Assembly (NCBI RefSeq): GCF_034531395.1 | Contig: NZ_JARVCO010000007.1 | Location: forward strand, 434,001-498,000 | Origin: Pontiella agarivorans | Lineage (GTDB): Bacteria; Verrucomicrobiota; Kiritimatiellia; Kiritimatiellales; Pontiellaceae | Reading direction: 5' to 3' | Length of the DNA stretch: 64,000 nt | Part shown: positions 1-7,972 of the stretch, in pieces | Position numbering within the stretch: position 1 is the first letter of the stretch | How the letters are laid out: every line of letters starts with the position of its first letter | Notes under the pieces: model-generated | What the model saw: only the letters and a program-made list of their open reading frames with translations | Told to the model about the DNA's origin: nothing | Databases searched by the model: none | Translations under genes and position numbers: made by a program

Positions 1-234
1 GGAGCCGATACGGACCGTATTCTTGGCGATAGAAAAACCATACTTCATCATGCAATCGAGAACCGGGAATATGCCATTGCCCGTTTCCTGCTGCGTTCCG
101 GAGCCCGTGCGGATATTCCTGATAGCGACGGACTGACCGCTCTCGATGTGTGCAAAGTCAAAGAACTGCAGGGACTCGTTGAAATGATTGAAGGTGTTCC
201 TGACTCTGAAGAAGATCTGCCCGAAGAAAATTGA
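1..234 (+). CDS. Ankyrin-repeat protein, C-terminal end (partial)
   Basis: The frame is open from the first base to a TGA at 232-234, so only the last 77 residues are visible and the start lies outside the window. The visible part carries an ankyrin-like helix-turn-helix (K-T-I-L-H-H-A-I-E-N, then A-R-F-L-L-R-S-G-A, then D-S-D-G-L-T-A-L-D-V). An acidic tail (SEEDLPEEN) follows. Ankyrin repeats mediate protein-protein contacts, so the biological role cannot be told from this fragment. It ends 39 bp before lpxI and may be cotranscribed with it. Confidence 0.7.
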   Translation, partial: GADTDRILGDRKTILHHAIENREYAIARFLLRSGARADIPDSDGLTALDVCKVKELQGLVEMIEGVPDSEEDLPEEN

Positions 235-273
235 TTTTCCAAGGGTTGTTTTTTGGGGCACTATGCCGCGGAT

Positions 274-1131
274 ATGAACGAGGTACCTGAATCACTGATC
301 ATTGTTGCCGGGCGTGATGCCTATCCGCTGATGCTGGTGCGTGCTGCACGCGACGCCGGGGTGAAGCGCATTGAGGTGCTTGCTTTTAAAGGGGAGACGC
401 GCCGCGAAATTGCAGCGATGGCGGATAAAATGCATTGGGTGAATCTCGGCAGTATGCAGCGCTTTCTGGATACGCTTGCTTCCATTGGAATTCCGAAATG
501 CATGATGGTTGGGCAGATTGCACCGAAAAATCTTTTTACCGTCCGGATGGATAAACTTGCGCTTGAGATGTACCGCAAGCTGGATTTCAAAAATGCACAC
601 ACCATTTTTGGCGCGGTGGTGGAGGCTGTTGAAAATCTCGGAATTGAAATTCTTCCGGGCAATACGTTCATGGAATGCTATACACCGAAAAAGGGACTGC
701 TCAGTAAACGGGCTCCGACGGAGCGGGAGCAGGCCGATATTGAGCTGGGACTTAAACTGGTTAAGGGCACCAGCGACTTCGAAATCGGCCAGACTGTGGC
801 TCTTAAAGAGGGCATGATTGTTGCGGTTGAGGCGTTCGAGGGGACCAATCAATGCATCAAACGTGCGGGCCGGGTTGGTAAAGCCGGCTGTGTGGTTGTG
901 AAAGTTCCAAAGGTTGGACACGATATGCGGTTTGATATTCCGGTGGTTGGAACCAAAACCTTTAAAATCATGAAGCGCGCCAGGGTTTCCTGTCTGGCGG
1001 TGGAGGCCGGAAAAACGATCCTGCTTGAACAGGAAAAACTGATTCAGCTTGCCGATCAATTCGATATGGCCTTTGTGGCAGTGGATACCCGTTTTTCTAC
1101 TGCAGAGAACGCGGAGACACAGAGAACATGA
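274..1131 (+). CDS. lpxI: UDP-2,3-diacylglucosamine pyrophosphatase, LpxI family
   Basis: LpxI hydrolyses UDP-2,3-diacylglucosamine to lipid X and UMP in lipid A synthesis, the step done by LpxH in many Proteobacteria. The protein (about 285 residues) matches the DUF1009/LpxI family along its length: an N-terminal V-A-G-R-D-A-Y-P-L segment, the central GTNQCIKRAG stretch, and the conserved VPKVGHDMRFDIPVVG block followed by LAVEAGKTILLEQ. The reading frame also opens at TTG 253, but the family N-terminus and ordinary start use favour ATG 274. It is followed after 48 bp by lpxB, which uses its product, so the pair is probably one operon. Assignment is by recognised family motifs. Confidence 0.88.
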   Translation: MNEVPESLIIVAGRDAYPLMLVRAARDAGVKRIEVLAFKGETRREIAAMADKMHWVNLGSMQRFLDTLASIGIPKCMMVGQIAPKNLFTVRMDKLALEMYRKLDFKNAHTIFGAVVEAVENLGIEILPGNTFMECYTPKKGLLSKRAPTEREQADIELGLKLVKGTSDFEIGQTVALKEGMIVAVEAFEGTNQCIKRAGRVGKAGCVVVKVPKVGHDMRFDIPVVGTKTFKIMKRARVSCLAVEAGKTILLEQEKLIQLADQFDMAFVAVDTRFSTAENAETQRT

Positions 1132-1179
1132 GCCTCTGTGTGTTTCAATATGCTCTGGCGAAGCGGGTGGTTGATTAAG

Positions 1180-2304
1180 ATGAATCAATCCCTTCTAGTG
1201 GTAGCCGGCGAGATTTCGGGGGATTTGCATGCCTCGAAAGTGGTGCAGCGGTTTAAGGATCAATCGCCCGACATCGTGTGGTGGGGGATCGGCGGCGATC
1301 ATCTGAAGGCCGAAGGGGTGGAGCTGTTGCAGCATACGGACCGCATGGGGGTCATGGGCATCGTCGAGGTGCTGAAGCAATATTCCTTTTTCAAGGGCGT
1401 GCTGAAACAGGTTTTGGAGGAAGTGGATAAGCGTAAGCCGGAAAAAGCGCTGCTGGTTGATTATCCGGGGTTCAATTTGCGTCTGGCTCCGGAGCTTAAA
1501 AAACGCGGGGTGAAGGTCTGTTATTATATTTCGCCGAAGGTCTGGGCCTGGAATAAAAAGCGGATTCCGAAAATGGCGGAATGCATTGATCATCTGATGG
1601 TTATTTTTCCGTTCGAAGTGGAGCTGTTTAAGGGAACGGGGCTGAAAGTCGATTTTGTCGGTAATCCGCTGGTGGAGCAGATCGACGATTTTATGAAAAC
1701 GGAACCGTTGGATCTGCCCTGGCAGTCAGAGCGGCGAGTGGCCCTGTTGCCGGGGAGCCGGAAGCAGGAGATCGAGCGGATTCTGCCCTCTATTCTTTCT
1801 GCGGCAAAATTGCTGGAGCAGAAAATTCCGGATCTTTCATTCATGATTGCCACGCCGAATGAGCGGATCGAAAAGCGGGTGAATGAACATATTTTCCAAT
1901 CCTTGGAAAAGCCGGCGCGGCTGAATGTGGTCTGCGGAAATGCGCGCGAGGTGATGCGTCAGGCCGATGCGGCGATGGTGACGTCGGGGACGGCGACGCT
2001 GGAGACGGCGCTGATTGGCACGCCCCATATTCTGGTGTATAAAACCAGCGCCTTTACCTATTGGTTCGCCCGTTCGGTGGTGAAGATCCGCCATATCGGG
2101 CTGGTGAATATTATTTCTGAAAAAACGGTCTGTCCTGAGCTGATTCAGGAGGCCGCGTCGCCGGAGGCGATGGCCGCGGAAACCGAGAAGCTGTTAACGG
2201 CATCGCCGGAAATCGAGGCGATGAGGGCCGGGTATTCCGAACTTCGGAAGCGGCTGGGCGACCGTGCCGCCGCACAGCAGGTTGCGCAGATCCTGGCGGA
2301 CTGA
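1180..2304 (+). CDS. lpxB: Lipid-A-disaccharide synthase
   Basis: LpxB joins UDP-2,3-diacylglucosamine and lipid X to form the lipid A disaccharide at the inner membrane face. The 374-residue product is normal family length and shows the N-terminal VVAGEISGDLHASKV motif, the Y-I-S-P-K-V-W-A-W-N-K-K-R segment, the LLPGSRKQEI nucleotide-binding region and the C-terminal TSGTATLETAL motif, all typical of this GT19 family. ATG 1180 starts exactly at the family N-terminus; an upstream GTG (1138) in frame would add unconserved residues. One copy of the TTCCA-N5-TGGAA palindrome lies inside the gene at 1894-1908, encoding F-Q-S-L-E. Confidence 0.95.
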   Translation: MNQSLLVVAGEISGDLHASKVVQRFKDQSPDIVWWGIGGDHLKAEGVELLQHTDRMGVMGIVEVLKQYSFFKGVLKQVLEEVDKRKPEKALLVDYPGFNLRLAPELKKRGVKVCYYISPKVWAWNKKRIPKMAECIDHLMVIFPFEVELFKGTGLKVDFVGNPLVEQIDDFMKTEPLDLPWQSERRVALLPGSRKQEIERILPSILSAAKLLEQKIPDLSFMIATPNERIEKRVNEHIFQSLEKPARLNVVCGNAREVMRQADAAMVTSGTATLETALIGTPHILVYKTSAFTYWFARSVVKIRHIGLVNIISEKTVCPELIQEAASPEAMAAETEKLLTASPEIEAMRAGYSELRKRLGDRAAAQQVAQILAD

Positions 2305-2456
2305 AGCGGCGTGCGGCATTAATCCGTGCTCTGAATAGGGGTATGTTTTTATCATATAAACTTGTCAAGAATTTTAAATTCAGGCTTTTCATCCGGCGGT
2401 GATCTGGCAGGTTTTCCCCAGCCCGGAAATGATTCCGGGCCAAACGGGAGAATTTC

Positions 2457-4442
2457 ATGAAAGCACTGCGCAGCATGCACGTTCCCGGGATTTCGATCCT
2501 ACTGGTTTTCGCCAGCACGTTCGCCTCATACGCCGCAGGTCTCACCAACGGCGGAAATCATACGGGAACCATTACGACGAACGATGTCACGGATACCTGG
2601 ACCTTTTCCGCAGATGCGGGGGATGCCATTATTCTGCGGATCGGGGAGATTACGACGTCCTATGGCCTGTTTTCGCCGTGGATCCGGCTCTACGGTCCGG
2701 GCGGTGCCCTTATTGAAGGGAACGCGGCGGCTACCGATGCGCGGATCAGTTATGCGGCAACGACCGGCGGCGTCTATTCGGTGGTGGTTGAGAATTTTGA
2801 TCCGGGCGGCGCGGGTACGTACAAGTTGCGGTATGCCAACGCCGGCCAGTCGTTTGCCGTCCCGGCCGGCGATGAGGGCGGCGCGCTGACCAACGGAGAA
2901 AATCATTCCGGAGCGATCGGTCTGGCGGATCTGGATATGTGGACCTTCCGTGCGGATGCCGGGGATACCGTTCGATTGAGAATTGCCGAGGTTTCGACTG
3001 ATCTCGGGGCTTTTTCGCCCTGGATCCAGCTTTACGGGCCGGATGGATCTTTAATTGAACAGGATACAAATTCGTCAGATGCGGAGGTTGTCCATGCGGC
3101 GACCATTGGGGGCGTTTATACGGTGCTGGTTGAAAACTATGCTTCGGCCGGCGCAGGCACGTACAAGCTGCGGTATGCCAATACAGGGGAGTCGTTTACC
3201 GTTCCGGCGGGCGACGAGGGCGGCGCGCTGACCAACGGGGCGAATCATATCGGGATCACCGAGCTTGCGGATCTGGATCTGTGGACCTTCAGTGCGGACG
3301 TGGGAGATTCCATTATTCTGCGGATCGGTGAGGTGTCGACCGAGTTGGGTTCTTTTTCACCCTGGATTCTGCTCTACGGACCGGACGGATCTGTTATTGC
3401 ACAGGATGCGAATTCGTCTGATGCGCAGATCGTTCATTCGGCCCTTACCGGTGGCGTTTATACCGTGGTGGTTGAAAACTATATTTCGGGCGGTGCAGGT
3501 TCGTACAATCTGCGCTATGCGAATATCGGAAAATCCTTTGCTGTCCCGTCCGGAGACGAGGGCGGAGCGCTGACCAACGGGGCGAATCATGTGGGGATCA
3601 CCGAGCTTGCGGATGTTGATTTGTGGACGTTCAGTGCGGATGTGGGGGATTCGATTATCCTGCGCGCTGGCGAGGTGTCGACGGAGCTGGTCGCCTTTTC
3701 GCCCTGGCTGCGGCTTTACGGGCCGGACGGTTCTTTCATTAAACACAGTACAAGTTCCTCCGATGCGGAGATCACGCATTCGGCCATGACCGGCGGCGTC
3801 TATTCGGTGGTGGTTGAAAACTATGTTTCAGGAGGAGCAGGAACGTACAATCTGCGGTATGCCAACGCCGGATATTCATTTGTTGTCCCGGTCGGCGATG
3901 ACGGTGGTTCGCTGGCTGCTGATACCTTTCCGGAAGGGGTGGTGGAACTGGGTGACCTCGATCTGTTTGAATTTGCCGCATGTGCGGGGGACCCCATCCA
4001 GCTGGATTGCATTGAATTGAGCGATCCGGGTGTCATGACGATTTCGTTGAATCTTTATGATCCCGAGGGTGTGCTGCTGGATGCGGATACCGGATCATCA
4101 GAGGCCAATATTCCGATGCTGGCTGCGCCGTCGGCCGGGACCTATACCATTCTGGTGAGCAGCTATAACGGCGGCGGCAACGGAACCTACCGGCTGGAAC
4201 ATAACGGGCTGCAGGACGGAATCCGGCTCTGCTCCGCTGAAGTGACCGAAATGGATGAAATGGTTTTCGGGGTCGGAGCTGAGCCGGGATCGACGAATGT
4301 GCTCTGGGCCGCGACCAATCTGGTCTCCGGGTTGTGGGAACCGACGGCGACGAATTTTGCCGATTCCGCCGGGTTTATTGTTCTGTACAACCGACTGGAG
4401 GTGTCGGAGAAGCAGCGTTTTTTCAAGCTTGAGCAGCACTGA
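2457..4442 (+). CDS. Secreted protein with four tandem 114-residue repeats (PPC-like) and a C-terminal beta domain
   Basis: The 661-residue protein begins with a signal peptide (hydrophobic segment around residues 9-27 ending Y-A-A-G). Four tandem units of 114 residues follow, each with L-T-N-G-x-N-H-x-G, W-T-F-x-A-D-x-G-D, R-L-Y-G-P-x-G and GGVYxVxVEN; the second, third and fourth units start near 2883, 3225 and 3567, an exact 342-bp period. A fifth, diverged unit starts near 3910. The repeats resemble bacterial pre-peptidase C-terminal (PPC) beta-sandwich domains. The last 60 residues (V-L-W-A-A-T-N-L-V-S-G ... K-Q-R-F-F-K-L) resemble a domain often closing secreted PVC proteins. No catalytic domain is visible, so a structural, adhesive or binding role is inferred. 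A ribosome site GGGAG lies at 2446-2450. Confidence 0.75.
   Translation: MKALRSMHVPGISILLVFASTFASYAAGLTNGGNHTGTITTNDVTDTWTFSADAGDAIILRIGEITTSYGLFSPWIRLYGPGGALIEGNAAATDARISYAATTGGVYSVVVENFDPGGAGTYKLRYANAGQSFAVPAGDEGGALTNGENHSGAIGLADLDMWTFRADAGDTVRLRIAEVSTDLGAFSPWIQLYGPDGSLIEQDTNSSDAEVVHAATIGGVYTVLVENYASAGAGTYKLRYANTGESFTVPAGDEGGALTNGANHIGITELADLDLWTFSADVGDSIILRIGEVSTELGSFSPWILLYGPDGSVIAQDANSSDAQIVHSALTGGVYTVVVENYISGGAGSYNLRYANIGKSFAVPSGDEGGALTNGANHVGITELADVDLWTFSADVGDSIILRAGEVSTELVAFSPWLRLYGPDGSFIKHSTSSSDAEITHSAMTGGVYSVVVENYVSGGAGTYNLRYANAGYSFVVPVGDDGGSLAADTFPEGVVELGDLDLFEFAACAGDPIQLDCIELSDPGVMTISLNLYDPEGVLLDADTGSSEANIPMLAAPSAGTYTILVSSYNGGGNGTYRLEHNGLQDGIRLCSAEVTEMDEMVFGVGAEPGSTNVLWAATNLVSGLWEPTATNFADSAGFIVLYNRLEVSEKQRFFKLEQH
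2883..3908 (+). repeat. 342-bp tandem coding repeats
   Basis: Units beginning at 2883, 3225 and 3567 are in register at exactly 342 bp and stay similar at DNA level, for example in the shared stretch coding for A-L-T-N-G and G-D-E-G-G. A more diverged first unit begins near 2535. The high DNA similarity suggests recent duplication or gene conversion between units. Confidence 0.8.
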
Positions 4443-4463
4443 TCCGCCGCATGCGTTTCAGGG

Positions 4464-4488
4464 AAGGACCGTCTTCGGGCGGCCTTTT
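4464..4488 (+). terminator. Probable rho-independent terminator after the repeat protein
   Basis: GGACCGTC, a TTCG tetraloop and GGGCGGCC form an imperfect stem followed by TTTT, 22 bp after the stop codon at 4442. Confidence 0.45.
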
Positions 4489-4614
4489 CGGTTTCCAATC
4501 CCCGGACAAAGGCCTTGATCACGGTTTTAAATAAATCGGGAAAAGTTTCGTTCATATTTTGAGCGGTGGTATATTCCTCGATTCCTTTTGGGATTTTTTA
4601 ACACAGGAGAGAGT

Positions 4615-5586
4615 ATGAGTGAGCAGAGTGACAAAAGCGCGGGCTGGGTGACGTTTGATCCGGACTTGAAAATTGTGGACTGCACGGTGCGTGATGGCGG
4701 CCTGTGCAATGCGCACAATTTTGAAGACGGTTTTTTTAAAGGGGTTTACGATACCTGCGTGGCCGGTGGTATAGACTATATGGAAGTCGGTTATAAGGCG
4801 GATAAAAAACTTTTTCCGGGTAATGAAAACGGGCCCTGGAAATTTTCAAGTGAAGAGGATATCCGCCGCGAAGTGGGTGAAAATGATACCGGCCTGAAAC
4901 TCTGTGCGATGGCTGACACCGGCCGAACCGACCTGAATGATATTCTGCCGAAAAACGAGTCCGTGCTCGATCTGATTCGCGTGGCCACCTATATCCATCA
5001 GATTCCGGCGGCTCTGGAGATTGTGAAGGATGCCAAGGACAAGGGCTATGAAGTGGCGCTGAATCTGATGGCGGTTTCCACGGTGCCCGACTATGAACTT
5101 GATAACGGTCTTGAAACGCTACATGACGTCAAAGAAATTGATTTTCTTTATGTGGTCGACAGCTTCGGCTCTCTCTACTACGAGCAGATCGGGGACCTGA
5201 TTGAGCGCTATAAAAAAACCGGTAAAACGCTGGGCATTCATGCGCACAATAACCAGCAGCTGGCTTACGCCAACACCATGTATGCTGCGATCAACGGCGT
5301 TAAAATGCTCGATACCACTATGATGGGGATGGGCCGCGGTGCCGGAAACTGTCCGACGGAACTGCTCGTCGGTTTTCTCAAAAATCCGAAGTTTAATCTG
5401 CGCCCGATTCTCGATTTTGTGCAGAACACCATGCATCCGCTCAGCCAGGACATTGACTGGGGATACAGCATTCCGTACATGATTACCGGCCATCAGAATG
5501 AACATCCGCGTGCGGCGATGGCGCTGCGGGACAGTGACCGAAAGGATGATTACGTCGGGTTCTATGACGAAATCACCTCGATCTAG
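4615..5586 (+). CDS. HMGL-like (DRE-TIM metallolyase) aldolase-family protein
   Basis: The 323-residue protein belongs to the HMG-CoA lyase / 4-hydroxy-2-oxovalerate aldolase superfamily, metal-dependent TIM-barrel enzymes that make or break C-C bonds next to a carbonyl. The N-terminal VDCTVRDGGL corresponds to the family's D-x-T-L-R-D-G metal-binding motif, and GIHAHNNQQLAYAN carries the H-x-H-N metal ligands. Substrate cannot be assigned; homoaconitate/isopropylmalate synthase seems less likely because the C-terminal regulatory domain is absent. ATG 4615 is preceded by AGGAGA (4605-4610). An azoreductase-like gene follows after 183 bp; whether they share a pathway is unknown. Confidence 0.75.
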   Translation: MSEQSDKSAGWVTFDPDLKIVDCTVRDGGLCNAHNFEDGFFKGVYDTCVAGGIDYMEVGYKADKKLFPGNENGPWKFSSEEDIRREVGENDTGLKLCAMADTGRTDLNDILPKNESVLDLIRVATYIHQIPAALEIVKDAKDKGYEVALNLMAVSTVPDYELDNGLETLHDVKEIDFLYVVDSFGSLYYEQIGDLIERYKKTGKTLGIHAHNNQQLAYANTMYAAINGVKMLDTTMMGMGRGAGNCPTELLVGFLKNPKFNLRPILDFVQNTMHPLSQDIDWGYSIPYMITGHQNEHPRAAMALRDSDRKDDYVGFYDEITSI

Positions 5587-5769
5587 CCTGTCTCCAGTTC
5601 TTGGAAAAAAGGAGTCCCTTTGGTCTTGCAGAGGGCATTTGCTCTTAGTAGGAGGTAGAGCCCTCTTATTCAGGGATAGGGGTTGTACGGCCCTCGGGCT
5701 TTAGGCTATAAACGCCTCTCGATTTGGAAATACCCTTGGGAGAGGGAGAAGATAAGGAGTCCCTTAAAA
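5587..5769 (+). other. 183-bp intergenic leader with paired repeats
   Basis: This gap precedes the azoreductase-like gene. AAGGAGTCCCTT occurs twice, near 5610 and again near 5755, the second copy overlapping the ribosome site. Between them AGAGGGC and GCCCTCT can pair, and further G/C-rich short stems are possible. I do not recognise a known riboswitch. Confidence 0.4.
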
Positions 5770-6444
5770 ATGAATGTTTTGCATGTATGCGCGAACCCGA
5801 AGCCGACCGAAGAGTCGGTTTCAAAACAGCTGGCTGCGGCCTTCTTTGGAAAACTGATTGAACTGCGGTCAGATGTTGAGCTGGTGAATGTCGATCTTTA
5901 CGACGAAAAACCGCCGTTCTACTCTTACGAGCTTTACCGCTCTGTCTGGAATCCGGTGTTCGATGAAAACTATGAGCGCTCTAAAGTGGAGGAAATGGCC
6001 ACGAACTATGCCTCGAAACAGGTCGAACTGTTTAATGCGGCGGATGTGCTTGTTCTGACCATGCCGATGTGGAACTACGGTGTTCCCGGAGCGATGAAAG
6101 CCTGGATCGACCAGATTCTCTGCCCGGGCCTGACGTTCGATATCAGCAAAGAAGACGGTGTTAAAGGACTGCATAAAATTAAAAGCATTGTGCTGCTGGT
6201 TTCCTCGGGCGGAGTCTACAAGGAAGACGACGAACGTGATGCGCTGTCGCGCCAGATTCGACACGCGTTCGGATTCATCGGCATTGATGAGCTCGAAATC
6301 GTCTGGGCGGAAGGCCAGAATCCGCTCTTTTTTGATAACTGCGAAGAGAGCAAAGCTTTTGCGCTGGAGGCTGCCGTTGAAGCAGCCGAAGACATTGCGG
6401 AGCTTGATCTGACTCCGGCGGACGAAGAGGTTTCCGCTGAGTAA
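5770..6444 (+). CDS. FMN-dependent NAD(P)H oxidoreductase, AzoR/NQO flavodoxin-fold family
   Basis: A 224-residue cytosolic flavoprotein of the flavodoxin-like fold. M-N-V-L-H-V-C-A-N-P-K-P begins the FMN-phosphate loop, and MPMWNYGVPGAMKAWIDQIL is the diagnostic AzoR-type flavin-binding segment. Members reduce quinones or azo compounds with NAD(P)H by two-electron transfer. The C-terminal tail is acidic and low in complexity. ATG 5770 follows the ribosome site AAGGAG (about 5756); longer in-frame starts (from 5683) lie in the repeat-bearing leader and lack conservation. trpF starts 4 bp after the stop. Confidence 0.8.
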   Translation: MNVLHVCANPKPTEESVSKQLAAAFFGKLIELRSDVELVNVDLYDEKPPFYSYELYRSVWNPVFDENYERSKVEEMATNYASKQVELFNAADVLVLTMPMWNYGVPGAMKAWIDQILCPGLTFDISKEDGVKGLHKIKSIVLLVSSGGVYKEDDERDALSRQIRHAFGFIGIDELEIVWAEGQNPLFFDNCEESKAFALEAAVEAAEDIAELDLTPADEEVSAE

Positions 6445-6448
6445 CCCC

Positions 6449-7066
6449 ATGCCGACATTTGTCAAGATTTGCGGAATCTGTTCGGGGCACGACCTCGAGC
6501 AGATTTCTGTTTTAAAGCCCGATGCGGTTGGCTTCATTCAATGGCCCGAATCGAAACGCTATGTCCCGGCCGAGGAAGTCGGACAGTGGGAAACGCCGGA
6601 AGGGATTAAACGCGTTGGCGTTTTTGTCTGCCCCGGCGAAGCTGAACTGGCGCATGCTGCACAGCATGGCCGGTTTGATGTGATTCAGGTGCATAAGGTG
6701 CATGACAGCTGGAACTTTGACCGCAATTTTTTCCAGGAGCTGGAAGTTTGGCGGGCGACGACGCCGGGTGAACTTTATCACTCCGAATCGGGATTCGACT
6801 TCGACCGCTTCCTGCTTGATTCCTACGACGAAAAATCCGTCGGCGGAACCGGGAAAACCTGCGACTGGAATATGGCGAAAACTCTGATTCGCGTTACTGA
6901 AAAACCGATTCTGCTCGCCGGGGGGCTGACCTCGGACAATGTGGCTGAGGCGATTACGGAGGTCAAGCCGTGGGGGGTGGATGTCAGCTCCGGCGTTGAA
7001 AAGGAATTGCGTATAAAGGATATGGATAAGGTCAAGGCCTTTATCGCGGCCGCGCGTAGTGTCTGA
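6449..7066 (+). CDS. trpF: Phosphoribosylanthranilate isomerase
   Basis: TrpF converts N-(5-phosphoribosyl)anthranilate to CdRP, the third step of tryptophan synthesis. The 205-residue product has K-I-C-G-I with the general-base cysteine, PDAVGFI, the L-L-D-S-Y segment with the general-acid aspartate, and LLAGGLTSDNVAEAI plus GVDVSSGVE, which bind the phosphate. Its stop overlaps the start of gluQ (ATGA at 7065-7068), so the two are translationally coupled. trpB lies 1.9 kb downstream beyond the PaaX-like gene. The palindrome TTCCAGGAGCTGGAA occurs at 6731-6745, in frame as F-Q-E-L-E. Confidence 0.92.
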   Translation: MPTFVKICGICSGHDLEQISVLKPDAVGFIQWPESKRYVPAEEVGQWETPEGIKRVGVFVCPGEAELAHAAQHGRFDVIQVHKVHDSWNFDRNFFQELEVWRATTPGELYHSESGFDFDRFLLDSYDEKSVGGTGKTCDWNMAKTLIRVTEKPILLAGGLTSDNVAEAITEVKPWGVDVSSGVEKELRIKDMDKVKAFIAAARSV

Positions 7067-7935
7067 TGATCACCCGGTTTGCGCCCAGTTTGACCGGATA
7101 TCTTCATTTGGGGCATGTGCTCCATATGCTTTATGTCTGGGGAATTGCCCGGAAAAGGGGCGCGAAAGTTCTTTTTCGGATTGAGGATCACGACCGTTCG
7201 CGCGCCCGGCCGGAATATGAAACCGCTGTTTTCCAGACCCTGGAATGGCTCGGTTTTTTTCCAGACCTTGGAATTTCATCAGCTGCGGAAAAGCCGTCCG
7301 AATTTCGTCAAAGCGATGGTTCGGAATATTATCAATCGGTTCTGGACCATCTGGAAAACCGCGGATTGGTTTACGGCTGCCAATGCTCCCGTAAACAGAT
7401 TGCCGAAACCCAGCCGGAAGGAGCCGGGGAGCTCTTATATTCCGGAACCTGTGCCGAAAAAGGGTTGCCGCTGGAGGGAAATACCGTGCGGTTCCGTACT
7501 CCCGGTCGGCAAACTGGTTTTGAAGACCTCAAACTGGGGAGACAGTGCCAGATTCCCTGGCTGCAGTGCGGTGATTTTTCGCTGCGCGACCGGCAGGGGC
7601 AGTGGACGTATCAGTTTGCGTGCGTCTGCGACGACATCCGCCATGGTGTTGATCTCGTTATTCGCGGCGAAGACATCCTCTTCAGTACCGCCCGCCAGAT
7701 CCAGCTTTTCGAGACCCTGGACGCTGCGCCGCCGCAGTATTATCACCATCCGCTCATTTGCGATGAGACCGGTCGAAAGTTGAGCAAGCGCCAGCGGTCG
7801 GAAAGCATCACTCAGCTCCGCGAATCGGGCCTTTCGCCCGAAGCCGTCATCGGTCGGGCGCTACACCAGTCCGGACTGTCTCCGTCCGATACACCTTTCA
7901 CAGCCGAACAGGCCATTCATGAGTATATCATCTAG
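7066..7935 (+). CDS. gluQ: Glutamyl-Q tRNA(Asp) synthetase
   Basis: This truncated glutamyl-tRNA synthetase paralogue transfers glutamate to queuosine in tRNA(Asp). The 289-residue length fits the family, which lacks the anticodon-binding domain. FAPSLTGYLHLGH carries the HIGH-type motif and KLSKR the KMSKS-type motif; C-Q-C-S-R and Y-S-G-T-C form the zinc-site cluster typical of GluQ. The final codons (H-E-Y-I-I-stop) lie in the left hairpin repeat (7922-7972), so the repeat supplies the C-terminus and stop codon. Two copies of the TTCCA-N5-TGGAA palindrome occur at 7231-7245 and 7259-7273. Confidence 0.9.
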   Translation: MITRFAPSLTGYLHLGHVLHMLYVWGIARKRGAKVLFRIEDHDRSRARPEYETAVFQTLEWLGFFPDLGISSAAEKPSEFRQSDGSEYYQSVLDHLENRGLVYGCQCSRKQIAETQPEGAGELLYSGTCAEKGLPLEGNTVRFRTPGRQTGFEDLKLGRQCQIPWLQCGDFSLRDRQGQWTYQFACVCDDIRHGVDLVIRGEDILFSTARQIQLFETLDAAPPQYYHHPLICDETGRKLSKRQRSESITQLRESGLSPEAVIGRALHQSGLSPSDTPFTAEQAIHEYII

Positions 7936-7972
7936 ATCCCCCGATCGTGGGTGTTAGACGATATACTTTTGC
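7922..7972. repeat. Left 51-bp hairpin repeat of the PaaX-like gene
   Basis: The unit begins AGTATATCATCTA, contains the core CCCCCGATCGTGGG, and ends TAGACGATATACT plus TTTTGC. The outer arms pair over 13 bp with one mismatch and the core can form CCC/GGG pairing around CGATCG. It matches the right copy (8780-8830) at 44 of 51 positions in the same orientation. It contains the stop codons of both gluQ (plus) and the PaaX-like gene (minus). Confidence 0.85.

Noticed and set aside
292-1188. Long minus-strand frame opposite lpxI
   Set aside because: Its translation has no recognisable family and is rich in residues produced by antisense reading; lpxI on the plus strand is clear.
2883-3908. Periodic repeats as a CRISPR array or satellite
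   Set aside because: The 342-bp units are in frame and encode conserved beta-sandwich-like domains.
5587-5769. FMN riboswitch before the flavoprotein gene
   Set aside because: The conserved FMN aptamer sequences are not present.
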